In this document: piece by piece, positions 26,406-36,317 of the stretch
Layout: each line of letters begins with the position of its first letter
Position numbering within the stretch: the first letter of the stretch is position 1
Origin: Gillisella vitis
GTDB taxonomy: Bacteria; Pseudomonadota; Alphaproteobacteria; Rhizobiales; Rhizobiaceae
Length of the DNA: 64,000 bases
Assembly: GCF_001541345.2 (NCBI RefSeq)
Contig: NZ_LMVL02000002.1
Coordinates: forward strand, 434,001 to 498,000
Reading direction: 5' to 3'
Position numbers and translations under genes: made by a program
Notes under the pieces: generated by a model
Told to the model about the DNA's origin: nothing
Database searches by the model: none
What the model saw: the letters and a program-made list of their open reading frames with translations, nothing else

Positions 26406-26687
26406 ATGGTTTTCAAACCCGCTAAAACTTTCGGAGAGACCCCTGAGATCGTTGAGGAAAATCCGCCTCTGGCGGAGCTGGAAACGGCCGTTGCCTCCCA
26501 GCTTGCGGGTTCAGACGGTATCGATGCCTCTGATATCGAGGTGATAGCGATCGGCAATGAGATTTGCTTGCGAGGCCTTGTCTATTCCGAGAGTGAGGTC
26601 GACCGTGCCGTTGAAGTGGCTCTTTCGGTTCCCGGTGTTTTCAAGGTCTCCGTCGATCTTGAGATTGTCGACCGCACGATCCACTGA
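26406..26687 (+). CDS. BON-domain protein
   Basis: 93 residues, mostly one BON domain (about 24-90): ELETAVASQLAGSDGIDASDIEV, then NEICLRGLVYSESEVDRAVEVALSVPGVFKVS. The conserved glycine of the domain is in CLRGLV. No signal peptide is visible, so it is probably cytosolic, although most BON proteins are periplasmic and bind lipids. ATG 26406 follows a near-perfect AAGGAGG. Followed by a strong terminator. Confidence 0.85.
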   Translation: MVFKPAKTFGETPEIVEENPPLAELETAVASQLAGSDGIDASDIEVIAIGNEICLRGLVYSESEVDRAVEVALSVPGVFKVSVDLEIVDRTIH

Positions 26688-26738
26688 CGCGGATCGCCAT
26701 ACGTAGCACGTGGACATGTGGCACCATCCCATACATAT

Positions 26739-26765
26739 AAAGGCCCGGGAAAACCCCGGGCCTTT
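26739..26765. terminator. Strong bidirectional intrinsic terminator
   Basis: A perfect 11-bp GC-rich stem, AAAGGCCCGGG (26739-26749) and CCCGGGCCTTT (26755-26765), with a 5-nt loop, is followed by ATTATTTC on the plus strand and preceded by T-rich complement on the minus side. It lies between the convergent BON and glgX genes. Confidence 0.85.
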
Positions 26766-26795
26766 ATTATTTCAGTTGTGATGCGCTATCGCAGA

Positions 26796-28883
26796 TCAGG
26801 TTTGAATCGTCCGCAAAAGCGCCATGCTGCGCGGCAGCAGTTTGAATTTTTCGCCTTGCTTGACCTTTTCGCCCTGACGCTCCGGATCGCCGGTGATCAG
26901 TTCAAGCACCCGTTCTCCGCCGCTTTCCTTGGGAATGGTGAAGATGGTGTCTTCATCGAGCGGATTGAACAGCATCATGATATCCGACCAGATGCCTTCT
27001 TCGACCTGGAGGTCTTCGCGGTGAAGGCGGGTGATCAGCGCATTGCTGTTTTCCCAGTTTTCCGAGGTTTGACGGCCGCCGCTGACGCTGTACCAATCAA
27101 TCATCATGCCATCGCGCCAGTTCTCCCGCCGCAGCAAGGGCTGCTCCTTGCGAAGGGAGATGACCCGCTTAGTGAAATCACGCAGGGCATCGGCGCTGTC
27201 GGGCAGATTTTCCCAATGCAGCCAACTGATTTCGCTATCCTGGCAATAGCCGTTGTTATTGCCCATCTGCGAACGACCGAATTCATCACCGGCCAGCAGC
27301 ATCGGCGTGCCATGGGAAAACAGCAGAGTGGCCAGGAAATTGCGTTTCTGGCGCTCGCGCACCGCATTGGTGCCTTCGTCATCGGTCGGACCCTCATGGC
27401 CATAATTATGGCTGCGATTGTCGTTGTGACCGTCGTTATTATCCTCGCCATTGTCTTCGTTGTGCTTGCCATCATAGGAAACGAGGTCGTTCAGCGTAAA
27501 GCCATCATGGGCGGTGATGAAATTGACGCTGGCCCAGGGACGGCGACCGCGCTGGTCATAGAGATCGCCGGAGCCCAGCAGTCGCGCCGCGAAATCCGGA
27601 GCGCAATTGTCGCCGTTCAGCCAATACTCGCGGCAACTGTCACGGTATTTGTCGTTCCACTCCGCCCAACCCGGGGGAAAGCCGCCAACCTGGTAGCCAC
27701 CTGGACCGATATCCCAGGGCTCGCCGATCAGCTTGACCCCGGCAAGGGTCGGGTCCTGGGTGACGGCATCGAAGAAGCCACCACGCTCATCGAAGCCCTC
27801 AGGTTCCCGGCCCAGAATCGTGCCAAGATCGAAGCGGAAACCATCGACATGCATGTCATCGGCCCAGTAACGCAGCGAGTCCATCACCATCTGGAGAACC
27901 CGCGGATGGGAGGTGTTCACCGTGTTGCCGGTGCCGGTATCATTGATGTAATAGCGGTGATTGTCCGGCAGGGTGCGGTAGTAGGAAAAGTTGTCGATGC
28001 CCTTGAAGGACAGGGTCGAGCCAAGTTCATTGCCTTCCGCCGTGTGATTGTAGACCACGTCGAGAATGACCTCGATGCCACCATCATGGAAGGCGCGAAC
28101 CATGTCGCGGAAGCCCTGGATGCCGTTGGCGCCGTAATAGCGATGCGCAGGGGCAAAGAAGCCAATGGTGTTATAGCCCCAGTAATTTTTCAAGCCCTTG
28201 TCCAGCAGTGGTCCGTCATCCGGGAAGGCGTGGATCGGCAGCAGTTCGACAGAGGTAATGCCAAGGCTCTTGATATAGTCAACCGCCGCCTTGTGGCCGA
28301 GGCCTTCGAACGTACCGCGCAGTTCCTGCGGAATGGCGGGATTGAGCTGTGTGAAGCCTTTGACATGCGTTTCATAGACGATGGTGTCAGCCCAGGAAAC
28401 CTGAGGACGGCGATCATTGCCCCAATCGATCTGATTGGGATCCACGACCCGGCATTTTGGCATGAAAGCCGCGCTGTCGAGATCGTTGAAGGACAGATCC
28501 TTGTCAGGATCGTCGAAATGATAGCCAAAGACTTCGGGCGACCAACGGATATCGCCCACCAGTTCGCGGGCATAGGGATCGAGCAGCAGCTTGTTATGAT
28601 TGAAGCGATGGCCGTTTTCAGGCTCAAAAGGCCCATGGACGCGGAAACCATAGAGCGCTCCGGGCTTCAGCCCTGGCACAAATCCATGCCAGATCTCATT
28701 GGTGTAATCAGGCAAATCCATCCGGGCGATCTCGATGCTGCCGCTGGGATCATAGAGACATAGCTCGACGCGATCAGCATGGGCGGAAAACAGGGCGAAA
28801 TTAACCCCTTCGCCAGTGTAGCGGGCACCCAGTCGTTGCCACTCGCCGGGAAGAATTTTGAAGTTACTCGTTTGGATGTCCAT
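26796..28883 (-). CDS. glgX: Glycogen debranching enzyme
   Basis: 695 residues. An N-terminal carbohydrate-binding domain (GEGVNFALFSAHADRVELCLYD) precedes a GH13 barrel. Catalytic motifs: DVVYNHT (region I), GFRFDLGTILGRE with the nucleophile aspartate, LIGEPWDIGPGGY with the acid/base glutamate, and FITAHDGFTLNDL. It hydrolyses alpha-1,6 branches of phosphorylase-limit glycogen. No other glg genes are in the window. A long antisense frame across it is a codon-bias shadow. Confidence 0.95.
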   Translation of the reverse strand: MDIQTSNFKILPGEWQRLGARYTGEGVNFALFSAHADRVELCLYDPSGSIEIARMDLPDYTNEIWHGFVPGLKPGALYGFRVHGPFEPENGHRFNHNKLLLDPYARELVGDIRWSPEVFGYHFDDPDKDLSFNDLDSAAFMPKCRVVDPNQIDWGNDRRPQVSWADTIVYETHVKGFTQLNPAIPQELRGTFEGLGHKAAVDYIKSLGITSVELLPIHAFPDDGPLLDKGLKNYWGYNTIGFFAPAHRYYGANGIQGFRDMVRAFHDGGIEVILDVVYNHTAEGNELGSTLSFKGIDNFSYYRTLPDNHRYYINDTGTGNTVNTSHPRVLQMVMDSLRYWADDMHVDGFRFDLGTILGREPEGFDERGGFFDAVTQDPTLAGVKLIGEPWDIGPGGYQVGGFPPGWAEWNDKYRDSCREYWLNGDNCAPDFAARLLGSGDLYDQRGRRPWASVNFITAHDGFTLNDLVSYDGKHNEDNGEDNNDGHNDNRSHNYGHEGPTDDEGTNAVRERQKRNFLATLLFSHGTPMLLAGDEFGRSQMGNNNGYCQDSEISWLHWENLPDSADALRDFTKRVISLRKEQPLLRRENWRDGMMIDWYSVSGGRQTSENWENSNALITRLHREDLQVEEGIWSDIMMLFNPLDEDTIFTIPKESGGERVLELITGDPERQGEKVKQGEKFKLLPRSMALLRTIQT

Positions 28884-29066
28884 GGTCGCTCTCAGGGCTT
28901 GTCGCTGCGGTGCAACAGTAATTCCCTCGCCATGGCTTTGTTCCTTAAGGTCTTCAGGAACATTTGGCAGCTTGATCTGTTGGTCATTGCGCAGACGGCC
29001 ATCGGCTTGCGGCGGCGCTCAACGCTTGCAGGGCGCCAATCCGGGTGCAATGGCAGAGGAGGTTGC

Positions 29067-29864
29067 ATGCATCAGAATAAAATCGACAACGATAAACGTG
29101 TGGCGCTGGTCACAGGCGCGGGCTCCGGCATTGGGCGGGCAGCCGCGATCAGACTTGCCCAGGATGGTTGCGCCGTCGGGCTGCTGGGGCGCACCAAGGA
29201 TGAATTGGAGCGTGTGGCCGAAGACATTGCGCACTTGGATGGCAAGGCCATAGTTCTTGTCGCAGATGTCGCTGAAACTGACTCTCTGCGGGCAGGGGTC
29301 GAAACACTGATCGCATGGCGTGGCCGGCTCGATATCGTGGTGGCCAATGCGGGGGTCAATGGCGTCTGGGCGCCGATTGATGAATTGCAGCCGCAGGAAT
29401 GGGACCAGACGATGGCCATCAATCTGCGTGGCACCTACCTGACTATGCATCTGACCGTGCCGCATCTGCGCCGCAATGGCGGCGGCAGCATTGTCGTTGT
29501 CTCCTCTATCAATGGCACGCGCACGTTCACGTCTCCTGGTGCCACAGCTTATAGTGCCACCAAGGCCGGACAATTGGCCATGGTACAGCAATTGGCGGTG
29601 GAATTGGGCCCCGACCGCATCCGCGTCAATGCGGTTTGCCCAGGCGCCATTGAGACTGAGATCGATGACAACACAAACAAACGCTCTACCGAACGTCTCG
29701 ACATCCCACAGCCGCCACCACATCAGGCCATTCCTCTGACGCATGGTGTGCCAGGCACCGCCCAAGAGGTTGCCGATCTGATCGGCTTTCTGACGTCCGA
29801 TGCGGCCCGCCATATCAGTGGTACACCCGTCTGGATCGATGGGGCGCAAAGTCTGATACGATAG
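29067..29864 (+). CDS. Short-chain dehydrogenase/reductase
   Basis: 265 residues of classical SDR type. Cofactor motif TGAGSGIGRAAA, NAGVNG, catalytic serine in VVVSSINGT and the YSATKAG motif (Tyr and Lys) are intact. The acid/aspartate pattern after the second strand (GLLGRTKDEL, basic) leans towards NADP. It ends with GTPVWIDGAQS, typical of the family. GAGGAGG precedes ATG 29067. The substrate is unknown. Confidence 0.9.
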   Translation: MHQNKIDNDKRVALVTGAGSGIGRAAAIRLAQDGCAVGLLGRTKDELERVAEDIAHLDGKAIVLVADVAETDSLRAGVETLIAWRGRLDIVVANAGVNGVWAPIDELQPQEWDQTMAINLRGTYLTMHLTVPHLRRNGGGSIVVVSSINGTRTFTSPGATAYSATKAGQLAMVQQLAVELGPDRIRVNAVCPGAIETEIDDNTNKRSTERLDIPQPPPHQAIPLTHGVPGTAQEVADLIGFLTSDAARHISGTPVWIDGAQSLIR

Positions 29865-30044
29865 AATGCTATTGGTTTATTTTAGTCGAAATAAGTAAAA
29901 GTGGAGTTTGATGATGCAACTGTTTTAACTGTCGTTAAGATTTGCGTATTTTAATCATTTGTTAAGCATGAACTACTCTTTTTGATCCAAAGTTGAACAA
30001 AGACCGGGTTGGCGCGTTACCGGCTCAGACAAGGAGACAATGTC

Positions 30045-30428
30045 ATGAAGCCAGAGCCTGAAACGATCCTGATTGTGGAAGACGATGCATTCATTTCGAT
30101 GGATGCGGCCGATAGCGTTGCCCATGCGGGGGCCAATGTCGTGACCACGGAAACGGTCAGCGACGCGCTTCTCTGTCTCGAAGCCAACAGGATTACCGCC
30201 GCGATCCTTGATTTCCAGGTGCTGGACGGAAAGATAACGCCGGTGGTGGAAAGACTATGTCGCTCCGGCATTCCCTACCGGGTCGTATCAGGTTCGCCGC
30301 TTCAGGAAATCGTCGCCTGCGGCATTCCCGCCGACCGGATTATCGCCAAGCCGGCGGATTATGTGAATGTCATGGTCCAACTGGTGCGAGAGCGTCCGTG
30401 GTCGGCACTGCGGGCAACCAGCTATTAA
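30045..30428 (+). CDS. Small single-domain receiver protein
   Basis: 127 residues, receiver domain only: ILIVEDDAFISMDAADSV with the acidic pair, phosphoacceptor aspartate in AAILDFQVLDG, RVVSGSP and the lysine in RIIAKPADY. Rhizobia have many such short receivers. There is no kinase next to it. AAGGAG lies 8-13 bp upstream of the ATG, and the 180-bp upstream gap is AT-rich. Confidence 0.88.
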   Translation: MKPEPETILIVEDDAFISMDAADSVAHAGANVVTTETVSDALLCLEANRITAAILDFQVLDGKITPVVERLCRSGIPYRVVSGSPLQEIVACGIPADRIIAKPADYVNVMVQLVRERPWSALRATSY

Positions 30429-30457
30429 TATCGGTTTTCCCGAAACAAAGTCATAGA

Positions 30458-31237
30458 TCAGGTTTTCGAATAAGGCCGCCAATTGCCATCGGTCGCGTAG
30501 TCGACCTGCAAAAAATACAGGCCCTGTGGCGGCGCCACCGGGCCACAGGCCTTGCGGTCGCGGGCCTCCAGCGCGGCGCGCACATCCTGCGGCGTCATCT
30601 TGCCTTCTCCCGCCCTTTTCAAGGTGCCAGCAAAAGATCTAATCTGGTTGTGCAGAAAACTCTGGGCGGAAGCGCGAATCTCGATGAGATCGCCGTTGCG
30701 GCTGACATCCAGACGGTCCAGCGTGCGCACCGGGCTGATGGCCTGACAATGAACCGAGCGGAAGGTGGTGAAATCGTGATTGCCAACCAGCATTTGCGCC
30801 GCCGCATGCATGGCTTCGTGGTCCAGCGGCTTTGATACCCACCAGGCGCGATTGGCCTCTAGCGCCAGCCGGGACGGGCGTGAGATGATCCGATAGAGAT
30901 AATGCCGTTTCAACGCCGAAAAACGCGCGTCGAAGGCGTCAGGAACGGCTTCGCAAGCCAGAATTGAGATTGCTTCGCCAGCCTGTGCCAGATGCGCGTT
31001 CAAGGCATTGCGCAACTTGTACGGCAGCCATTGACGCGAAAGATCGACATGCGCCACCTGACCGCTGGCATGAACGCCGGAATCGGTGCGGCCCGCACCC
31101 CGGATCGCAACCGTTTCCCCCGTCAGGCCAAGCACTGCCACTTCCAGCGCACCCTGCACGGAGGGACCATTGTCCTGCCGCTGCCAGCCGACATAGGGCG
31201 TGCCGTCATATTCCACGGTCAGCTTATAGCGTGGCAT
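30458..31237 (-). CDS. truA: tRNA pseudouridine synthase A
   Basis: 259 residues. The catalytic aspartate is in [16 protein letters not shown], and [16 protein letters not shown] opens the protein as in all TruA. It modifies U38-40 of tRNA anticodon arms. Its ATG overlaps the fmt stop by one base, making it the last gene of def-fmt-truA. Confidence 0.97.
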   Translation of the reverse strand: MPRYKLTVEYDGTPYVGWQRQDNGPSVQGALEVAVLGLTGETVAIRGAGRTDSGVHASGQVAHVDLSRQWLPYKLRNALNAHLAQAGEAISILACEAVPDAFDARFSALKRHYLYRIISRPSRLALEANRAWWVSKPLDHEAMHAAAQMLVGNHDFTTFRSVHCQAISPVRTLDRLDVSRNGDLIEIRASAQSFLHNQIRSFAGTLKRAGEGKMTPQDVRAALEARDRKACGPVAPPQGLYFLQVDYATDGNWRPYSKT

Positions 31238-32199
31238 CAGGTTCCGGCCTTTGCCGAGGTAAATACCGCGCCTGCGCTTATGGGCGTGCCGCGCAGGAAT
31301 TCCACGGCATCTAGCGGTTTGCCGCCAGCTTTTTGCAGTCGGACAAGACGGACTGCACCCATGCCACAGGCAATGGTCAGGGCGTCGTCCAGCACGGTGC
31401 CCGGCACGTTTGCGGTGTCCGTGACCTCTGCCATCTGGCTGGCTAGAACCTTGATACGTTCCGGCTTGCCGTTGATGTCCGCCTCGAACCAGGCGCCCGG
31501 AAAGGGCGACAGGCCGCGAATGCCGTTGTGAACCTGCGTGGCGGGCTTTGAAAAGTCGATGCGGGTTTCGGCCTTGTCGATCTTGGCGGCGTAGACGGTG
31601 CCGTCTTCTGGCTGGGCTGTCAGCGGCAGGTCGCCTGCCTCCAGTTTGGCCATGGCTTCAACCATCGCCTCCGCACCGATCTGGCTCAGGGCGTCGTGCA
31701 GTTCACCGGCGGTCATGTCGGGGGGAATGGTCAGGCGGCACGTCAGCGCTATTGGGCCGGTGTCCAGCCCCTTGTCCATCTTCATCACCATCATGCCGGT
31801 TTGCGTATCTCCGGCCATGATGGCGCGCTGGATCGGCGCTGCACCCCGCCAGCGGGGCAGTAGCGAGGCGTGGCCATTATAGCAGCCCAGCCGCGTGCCG
31901 GTCAGGATGGCTTCCGGCAGCAGCAGGCCGTAGGCTACGACCACGGCGACATCGGCCTGATGAGCGGAGAAGGCATCACGATCGTCCTGCGCTTTGAAAT
32001 TTAGCGGGGTCAGCACCGGCAGTCCGAGCTTTTCGGCCTGCTGATGGACGGGCGATTTGGTCAGATCCAGCCCCCTGCGTCCGGCCGGGCGCGGCGGCTG
32101 GCTATAGACCGCAACAATCTGATGGCCCGCGTCGTGGAGCGCATTCAGGATCGGCACCGAAAATTCCGGAGTCCCCATGAAAATCATGCGAAGAGCCAT
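31237..32199 (-). CDS. fmt: Methionyl-tRNA formyltransferase
   Basis: 320 residues. Family marks are [15 protein letters not shown] at the start, the formyl-folate binding [15 protein letters not shown] block and [16 protein letters not shown]. It formylates initiator Met-tRNA; the paired deformylase is encoded upstream. 120 bp separate it from def, and truA is coupled at its end. Confidence 0.97.
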   Translation of the reverse strand: MALRMIFMGTPEFSVPILNALHDAGHQIVAVYSQPPRPAGRRGLDLTKSPVHQQAEKLGLPVLTPLNFKAQDDRDAFSAHQADVAVVVAYGLLLPEAILTGTRLGCYNGHASLLPRWRGAAPIQRAIMAGDTQTGMMVMKMDKGLDTGPIALTCRLTIPPDMTAGELHDALSQIGAEAMVEAMAKLEAGDLPLTAQPEDGTVYAAKIDKAETRIDFSKPATQVHNGIRGLSPFPGAWFEADINGKPERIKVLASQMAEVTDTANVPGTVLDDALTIACGMGAVRLVRLQKAGGKPLDAVEFLRGTPISAGAVFTSAKAGT

Positions 32200-32319
32200 G
32201 GATCAAGACCGATCTTCTAGAGGTTATCGGGGAGGACGTCGAAACTGGATTTTCCAAAAAACACGAGCCAAGACGATAAGGCCTGCAACCTGCCGGATTC
32301 AAGATGAACCCTATCGATT

Positions 32320-32838
32320 CTAGACCGTCACCTTTGACTTTGCCGCCTTGGAGAATTTCTTGATCACCATCTCACGTTTCAGCCGCGAAATATGGTCGAT
32401 GAACAGGGTGCCGTTCAGATGGTCGATTTCATGTTGCAGACAGGTGGCAAGCAGGCCATCGGCCTCGATCAGCTGTTCCTTGCCGTGGCGATCCAGTGAT
32501 TTCACCGTGACGGCTGCCGGGCGCTCCACCTCCGCATAGTAATCGGGAATGGAAAGGCAGCCTTCCTCATAGGTGGAGCGGGCCTCAGAACTGCCAATGA
32601 TTTCCGGATTGATAAAGACCAGCGGTTGCTTGTCTTCGCCTTCCTTCGAGACATCGATGACCAGAAGACGACGAGGTACGGCAATCTGAACGGCAGCGAG
32701 GCCGATGCCGGGCGCATCATACATGGTCTCGAGCATGTCATCGATCAGCCGCTCAAGGTCGGCATCGATCCGCTCAATGGGTTGGGAGACCTCGCGCAGC
32801 AGCGGGTCAGGCAAAATGATAATCGGCTTTGTCGTCAT
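32320..32838 (-). CDS. def: Peptide deformylase
   Basis: 172 residues from ATG 32838, which has GGGGAGA seven bases upstream. All three metal-site motifs are present: [15 protein letters not shown] and QHEIDH. It removes the N-formyl group from new proteins. First gene of the def-fmt-truA group. Confidence 0.97.
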   Translation of the reverse strand: MTTKPIIILPDPLLREVSQPIERIDADLERLIDDMLETMYDAPGIGLAAVQIAVPRRLLVIDVSKEGEDKQPLVFINPEIIGSSEARSTYEEGCLSIPDYYAEVERPAAVTVKSLDRHGKEQLIEADGLLATCLQHEIDHLNGTLFIDHISRLKREMVIKKFSKAAKSKVTV

Positions 32839-32923
32839 GAATCTCCCCATAAACCATCCCGGTTTTCAAGGAAATCAAAAAAATGCGGTAAAAGCCATGC
32901 CTTTGACTGGAGTGCGTGGTTGA

Positions 32924-33316
32924 TCAGTTCAGGACTCGGCGCAGATCCGGGGTGTCCAGAGAAAAGGCGGGAATGGCGACGTCGAATGTTTCGGCATCGT
33001 CGGTTTCCATTTCGTAGCGACCGAACATGATGCCGGATGGCGTGTCCAGTGGACAGCCTGACGAATATTCAAAACTTTCACCCGGCGCCAGGCGTGGCTG
33101 TTCGCCGATCACGCCCGGACCGCTCACCTCGTCCACCTGGCCATTCTGATCTGTAATATGCCAGTAACGGTTGATAAGCCGCACGGCCACATTCGACTGA
33201 TTGACGATGACGACCTTGTAGCCCCAGACATAGCGACTGTCTTCCGGGTCGGACTGTTCCGCCAGATAAAATGGCTCGACTGTGACCTCTATATCTTGTG
33301 TCAGCGCGCGATACAT
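32924..33316 (-). CDS. apaG: ApaG protein
   Basis: 130 residues from ATG 33316, the usual size; an in-frame ATG at 33358 would add 14 residues without a better ribosome site. The fibronectin-III-like ApaG fold is recognised from [48 protein letters not shown] and [10 protein letters not shown]. The biochemical role is poorly defined; it is often linked to diadenosine tetraphosphate metabolism. Confidence 0.92.
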   Translation of the reverse strand: MYRALTQDIEVTVEPFYLAEQSDPEDSRYVWGYKVVIVNQSNVAVRLINRYWHITDQNGQVDEVSGPGVIGEQPRLAPGESFEYSSGCPLDTPSGIMFGRYEMETDDAETFDVAIPAFSLDTPDLRRVLN

Positions 33317-33719
33317 GAAAAGAGACTTCTTGACGCTTTGGTAAGCATACATTTGCAAAAGCCGATAAGGTTATGGTTTGTAGCAGTGTCGTTGCATGGA
33401 AATAATCCTGCGTTAATAAAGACCATTAACAGACTTAATTTCCAGTAAAAAATAAGGGTATTAGAAAATTTTTTAGAGTTTAAAAAAACTGCTGCGGCAA
33501 AATTAGGGAAAGACTGGCACCACTATATCAGGTTTCTCCATGAAGGATATGGGTGTTTCAGATCGGGCTACGGCGCGGCCCGTTTTATAAAATGCACAAA
33601 GGACGCTGTTGCACTTCATAACTGCTGCATCTTATGCGGTTCAGGTGGCGCGTCACGCCACCTGAAATCTTACAGCTTGAGAACATCTCAAGCCTTTCCG
33701 TCCTCGGTATTCGCGCCCA
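33317..33719. other. 403-bp gap, AT-rich, between apaG and metZ
   Basis: No gene is supported. The section 33400-33500 is strongly AT-rich and probably holds the apaG promoter. A small hairpin with a TTTT tail (33564-33586) and the metZ terminator (33640-33666) are the only structured elements seen. Confidence 0.5.
33640..33666 (-). terminator. Hairpin terminator after metZ
   Basis: A perfect 11-bp stem (33640-33650 with 33656-33666) closed by CGTCA, 54 bp beyond the metZ stop. No T-run on the minus strand. Confidence 0.6.
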
Positions 33720-34904
33720 TCACGCGGAAACGGCCTCCAGTGCCTGAGCGAAGTCCTCTACCAGGTCTTCGGCGTCTTCAATGCCGCAGGACAGGCGCAA
33801 AGTGCCGCCGGACATGCCGAGCGTTGCACGGGCCTCGTCCGTCAGGTTCTTGTGGGTGGTCGTGGCCGGGTGCGTGATCAGGCTCTTGGCATCGCCGAGG
33901 TTGTTGGAGATCTTCACCACTTGCAGAGCATTCTGGAGGGCAAAGGCCGCCGCCTTGCCGCCCTTCATCTCGAAAGCCACCAGGGTGGAGCCGCCCTTCA
34001 TCTGCTTGGCAACGATGTCAGCCTGCGGATGGTCGGCGCGGCCTGGATAGATGACGCGGGCAATCTTGCTGTTGTCAGCCAGAAAATCGGCGATACGACC
34101 GGCATTTTCCGTCTGTTGCTTGACGCGCAGCGGCAGGGTTTCCACACCCTTCAACAGGGTCCAGGCGTTGAAGGGGGACATGGCCGGACCGGTATGGCGG
34201 AAGTAATCCTGGAGCTTTTCCTCAATCCATTGCTTGGACGACAGCACGATGCCGCCCAGGCAGCGCCCCTGGCCGTCGATATGCTTGGTTGCCGAATAGA
34301 CGACGACATGGGCGCCAAGTTCCAGCGGGTTTTGAAAGAGCGGGGTGGCGAAAACATTGTCGACCACCACGGTCGCGCCGACCTGGTTGGCAAGCTTGGC
34401 GACGCCGGCAATATCCACCACTTCCAGGGTAGGATTGGTCGGGCTTTCCAGGAAGAATACCTTGGTATTCGGGCGGATGGCGTCTTCCCAATTCTTCAGG
34501 TCGCGGCCATCGACCAGGGTGAAATCCACGCCATATTTGGGTGCCAAGGTTTCGATTACCCAGCGGCAGGAGCCGAACAGAGCGCGGGCGGCGACAATAT
34601 GGTCGCCAGCCTGAACCTGGCAGAGAATGGAGGCTGCAACGGCAGCCATGCCGGAGGCCATGGCGCGGGCATCTTCAGCGCCTTCCAACAGGCACATGCG
34701 CTTTTCGAACATGTCATTGGTCGGGCTGCCGTAGCGGGCGTAAATATAGCCTTCTGTCTCACCCTTGAAACGGGCTTCAGCCGCTTCCGAGCTGTCGTAG
34801 ACGAAGCCCTGGGTGAGATAGATGGCTTCGGATGTTTCGCCATAAGGTGAACGCAGCGTGCCGCCATGAACGAGTTTGGTTGCTGGGCGCCAGTTGTTAG
34901 CCAT
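33720..34904 (-). CDS. metZ: O-succinylhomoserine sulfhydrylase
   Basis: 394 residues of the Cys/Met-metabolism PLP family. The PLP lysine is in VYSATKHIDGQGR; the cofactor aspartate is in VVVDNVFATP; the tyrosine/arginine pair is in YIYARYGSPT. KLVHGGTLRSPYGETSEAIYLTQGFVYDS at the start is typical of MetZ. It makes homocysteine from O-succinyl(acetyl)homoserine and sulfide. The start at 34904 is fixed by the riboswitch and terminator immediately upstream, which rule out longer frames. Confidence 0.95.
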   Translation of the reverse strand: MANNWRPATKLVHGGTLRSPYGETSEAIYLTQGFVYDSSEAAEARFKGETEGYIYARYGSPTNDMFEKRMCLLEGAEDARAMASGMAAVAASILCQVQAGDHIVAARALFGSCRWVIETLAPKYGVDFTLVDGRDLKNWEDAIRPNTKVFFLESPTNPTLEVVDIAGVAKLANQVGATVVVDNVFATPLFQNPLELGAHVVVYSATKHIDGQGRCLGGIVLSSKQWIEEKLQDYFRHTGPAMSPFNAWTLLKGVETLPLRVKQQTENAGRIADFLADNSKIARVIYPGRADHPQADIVAKQMKGGSTLVAFEMKGGKAAAFALQNALQVVKISNNLGDAKSLITHPATTTHKNLTDEARATLGMSGGTLRLSCGIEDAEDLVEDFAQALEAVSA

Positions 34905-34926
34905 GCTGTATGAGCCTTTCGAACAC

Positions 34927-34958
34927 AAAAAAACCGGTCGCGAAATACGGACCGGTTT
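34927..34958 (-). terminator. Intrinsic terminator in metZ leader
   Basis: On the minus strand, AAACCGGTC (34958-34950) pairs with GACCGGTTT (34939-34931) around a 10-nt loop, followed by a run of seven T (34933-34927). It lies between the SAM-II aptamer and the metZ start, 23 bp ahead of the ATG, as expected for riboswitch-controlled termination. Confidence 0.8.
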
Positions 34959-34970
34959 GCACGTGTCCGA

Positions 34971-35024
34971 TCTTTTTAGCCAATTGTTTAACGTGGCTGC
35001 AAGCCGACCGGCCAAATCACCACG
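34971..35024 (-). promoter_or_regulatory. SAM-II riboswitch
   Basis: The minus strand reads CGTGGTGATTTGGCCGGTCG, then GCTTGCAGCCACGTTAAACA and GCTAAAAAG. This matches the SAM-II (metA) aptamer: the P1 stem pairs CGTGG (35024-35020) with CCACG (34996-34992), and the A-rich GCTAAAA forms the pseudoknot/triplex side. SAM-II elements are known upstream of metA and metZ in alphaproteobacteria. S-adenosylmethionine binding should lower metZ expression, here probably by favouring the terminator directly downstream. Confidence 0.92.
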
Positions 35025-35164
35025 GGATAAGATTTGCTTACGCCGTTCTTTTGCTTGCGTCAATTCCCGGAGTTTGGTTTTGTCATATACTATATGCCGA
35101 GGTTTTACAGGCTGCGGCATGTTGCGCGCGCATTGTTCGGCGTCGGCGCTGCAAGGAAGACATA

Positions 35165-36262
35165 ATGAAGCGGAATGCGGGCATATTGGCGGATCGCGCC
35201 ATCGGCGACTTGTTTGGCTCGGGCTCACTTTTGAGCGAAACCATGCTCGATCAGGACCAGATCCAGCCGGCGAGCCTCGATCTGAGGCTGGGCTCCAAAG
35301 CGCTCAGGGTGCGCGCCAGCTTCATGCCCGGCCCCAACAGCACCGTGGCGGATAAACTGCAACGGTTGACCCTGCACGAAATCGACCTCGACCATGGCGC
35401 TGTCTTGGAAACCGGCTGTGTCTATATCGTGCCGCTGATGGAGAGCCTGGATCTGCCAGCGGATCTGTCAGCCTCCACCAATCCGAAAAGCTCGACCGGT
35501 CGCCTCGACATCTTTACGCGGGTGATGGTCGATTACGCTCAGGAATTCGACAAGATTCCGGCAGGCTATAAGGGCCAGCTTTATCTGGAAATCAGCCCTC
35601 GGACCTTTCCGATCATCGTGCGGCGTGGCTCTCGCCTGTCGCAGATCCGCTTCCGCATCGGCCATGCGATTCTGAGCGATAGCGAACTTCTGGATCTGCA
35701 CAAGACTGAGACGCTGGTGGCCAGCGAGACGCCCAATGTCTCGGGTGGCGGCATCGCGCTGTCCATCGACCTGAAAGGGACGGGGCCGGACGGGCTGGTT
35801 GGCTATCGCGGCAAGCATCATACGGCGGTGATCGACGTCGACCGCAAGGCTGCCCATGATGTGCTTGACTTCTGGGAACCGCTCTACAGCCGTGGACGTG
35901 ACGAATTAATCCTCGATCCCGACGAGTTCTACATTCTCGTTTCACGCGAGGCCGTCCATGTCCCGCCACTCTACGCCGCCGAAATGACCCCGTACGATCC
36001 GCTGGTCGGCGAATTCCGCGTTCATTATGCTGGCTTTTTCGATCCCGGCTTCGGCCATGCCGGGGCCGGTGGCACTGGTAGCCGCGCTGTGCTGGAAGTG
36101 CGCAGCCACGAAGTGCCCTATATCCTTGAGCACGGCCAGATCATCGGGCGCCTGGTCTATGAGCATATGCTCGAGCATCCCGCAGGCCTCTACGGCACGG
36201 GCCTCGGCTCCAACTATCAGGCCCAGGGACTGAAGCTCTCCAAGCATTTCCGTGCCGCCTGA
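35165..36262 (+). CDS. dcd: 2'-deoxycytidine 5'-triphosphate deaminase
   Basis: 365 residues, twice the length of E. coli Dcd, with two dUTPase-like halves (about 1-180 and 190-365) as in rhizobial dCTP deaminases. The first half has QIQPASLDLRLG, the active-site block STNPKSSTGRLDIFTRVMVD and GQLYLEISPRTFPI; the second repeats the barrel (EFYILVSREAV, EFRVHYAGFFDPGFG). It produces dUTP for thymidylate synthesis. ATG 35165 follows GGAAGA; the longer frame to 34910 runs into the riboswitch region and is rejected. Confidence 0.93.
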   Translation: MKRNAGILADRAIGDLFGSGSLLSETMLDQDQIQPASLDLRLGSKALRVRASFMPGPNSTVADKLQRLTLHEIDLDHGAVLETGCVYIVPLMESLDLPADLSASTNPKSSTGRLDIFTRVMVDYAQEFDKIPAGYKGQLYLEISPRTFPIIVRRGSRLSQIRFRIGHAILSDSELLDLHKTETLVASETPNVSGGGIALSIDLKGTGPDGLVGYRGKHHTAVIDVDRKAAHDVLDFWEPLYSRGRDELILDPDEFYILVSREAVHVPPLYAAEMTPYDPLVGEFRVHYAGFFDPGFGHAGAGGTGSRAVLEVRSHEVPYILEHGQIIGRLVYEHMLEHPAGLYGTGLGSNYQAQGLKLSKHFRAA

Positions 36263-36317
36263 TCTGCGCTTTCATGCTTGACATCAACGCCCAAGTGTAG
36301 GAACTCTCGGGCATCAG

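Noticed and set aside
26718..28763. A 681-codon plus-strand frame opposite glgX
   Set aside because: Composition mirrors the GH13 coding strand, and it runs across the strong terminator at 26739-26765.
34910..35164. Upstream extension of dcd by 85 codons
   Set aside because: Covers the riboswitch on the other strand and has no Dcd homology; ATG 35165 has a ribosome site.
34905..35228. Upstream extension of metZ by about 108 codons
   Set aside because: It would translate through the SAM-II aptamer and terminator; the family starts MANNWRPATKLVHGG at 34904.
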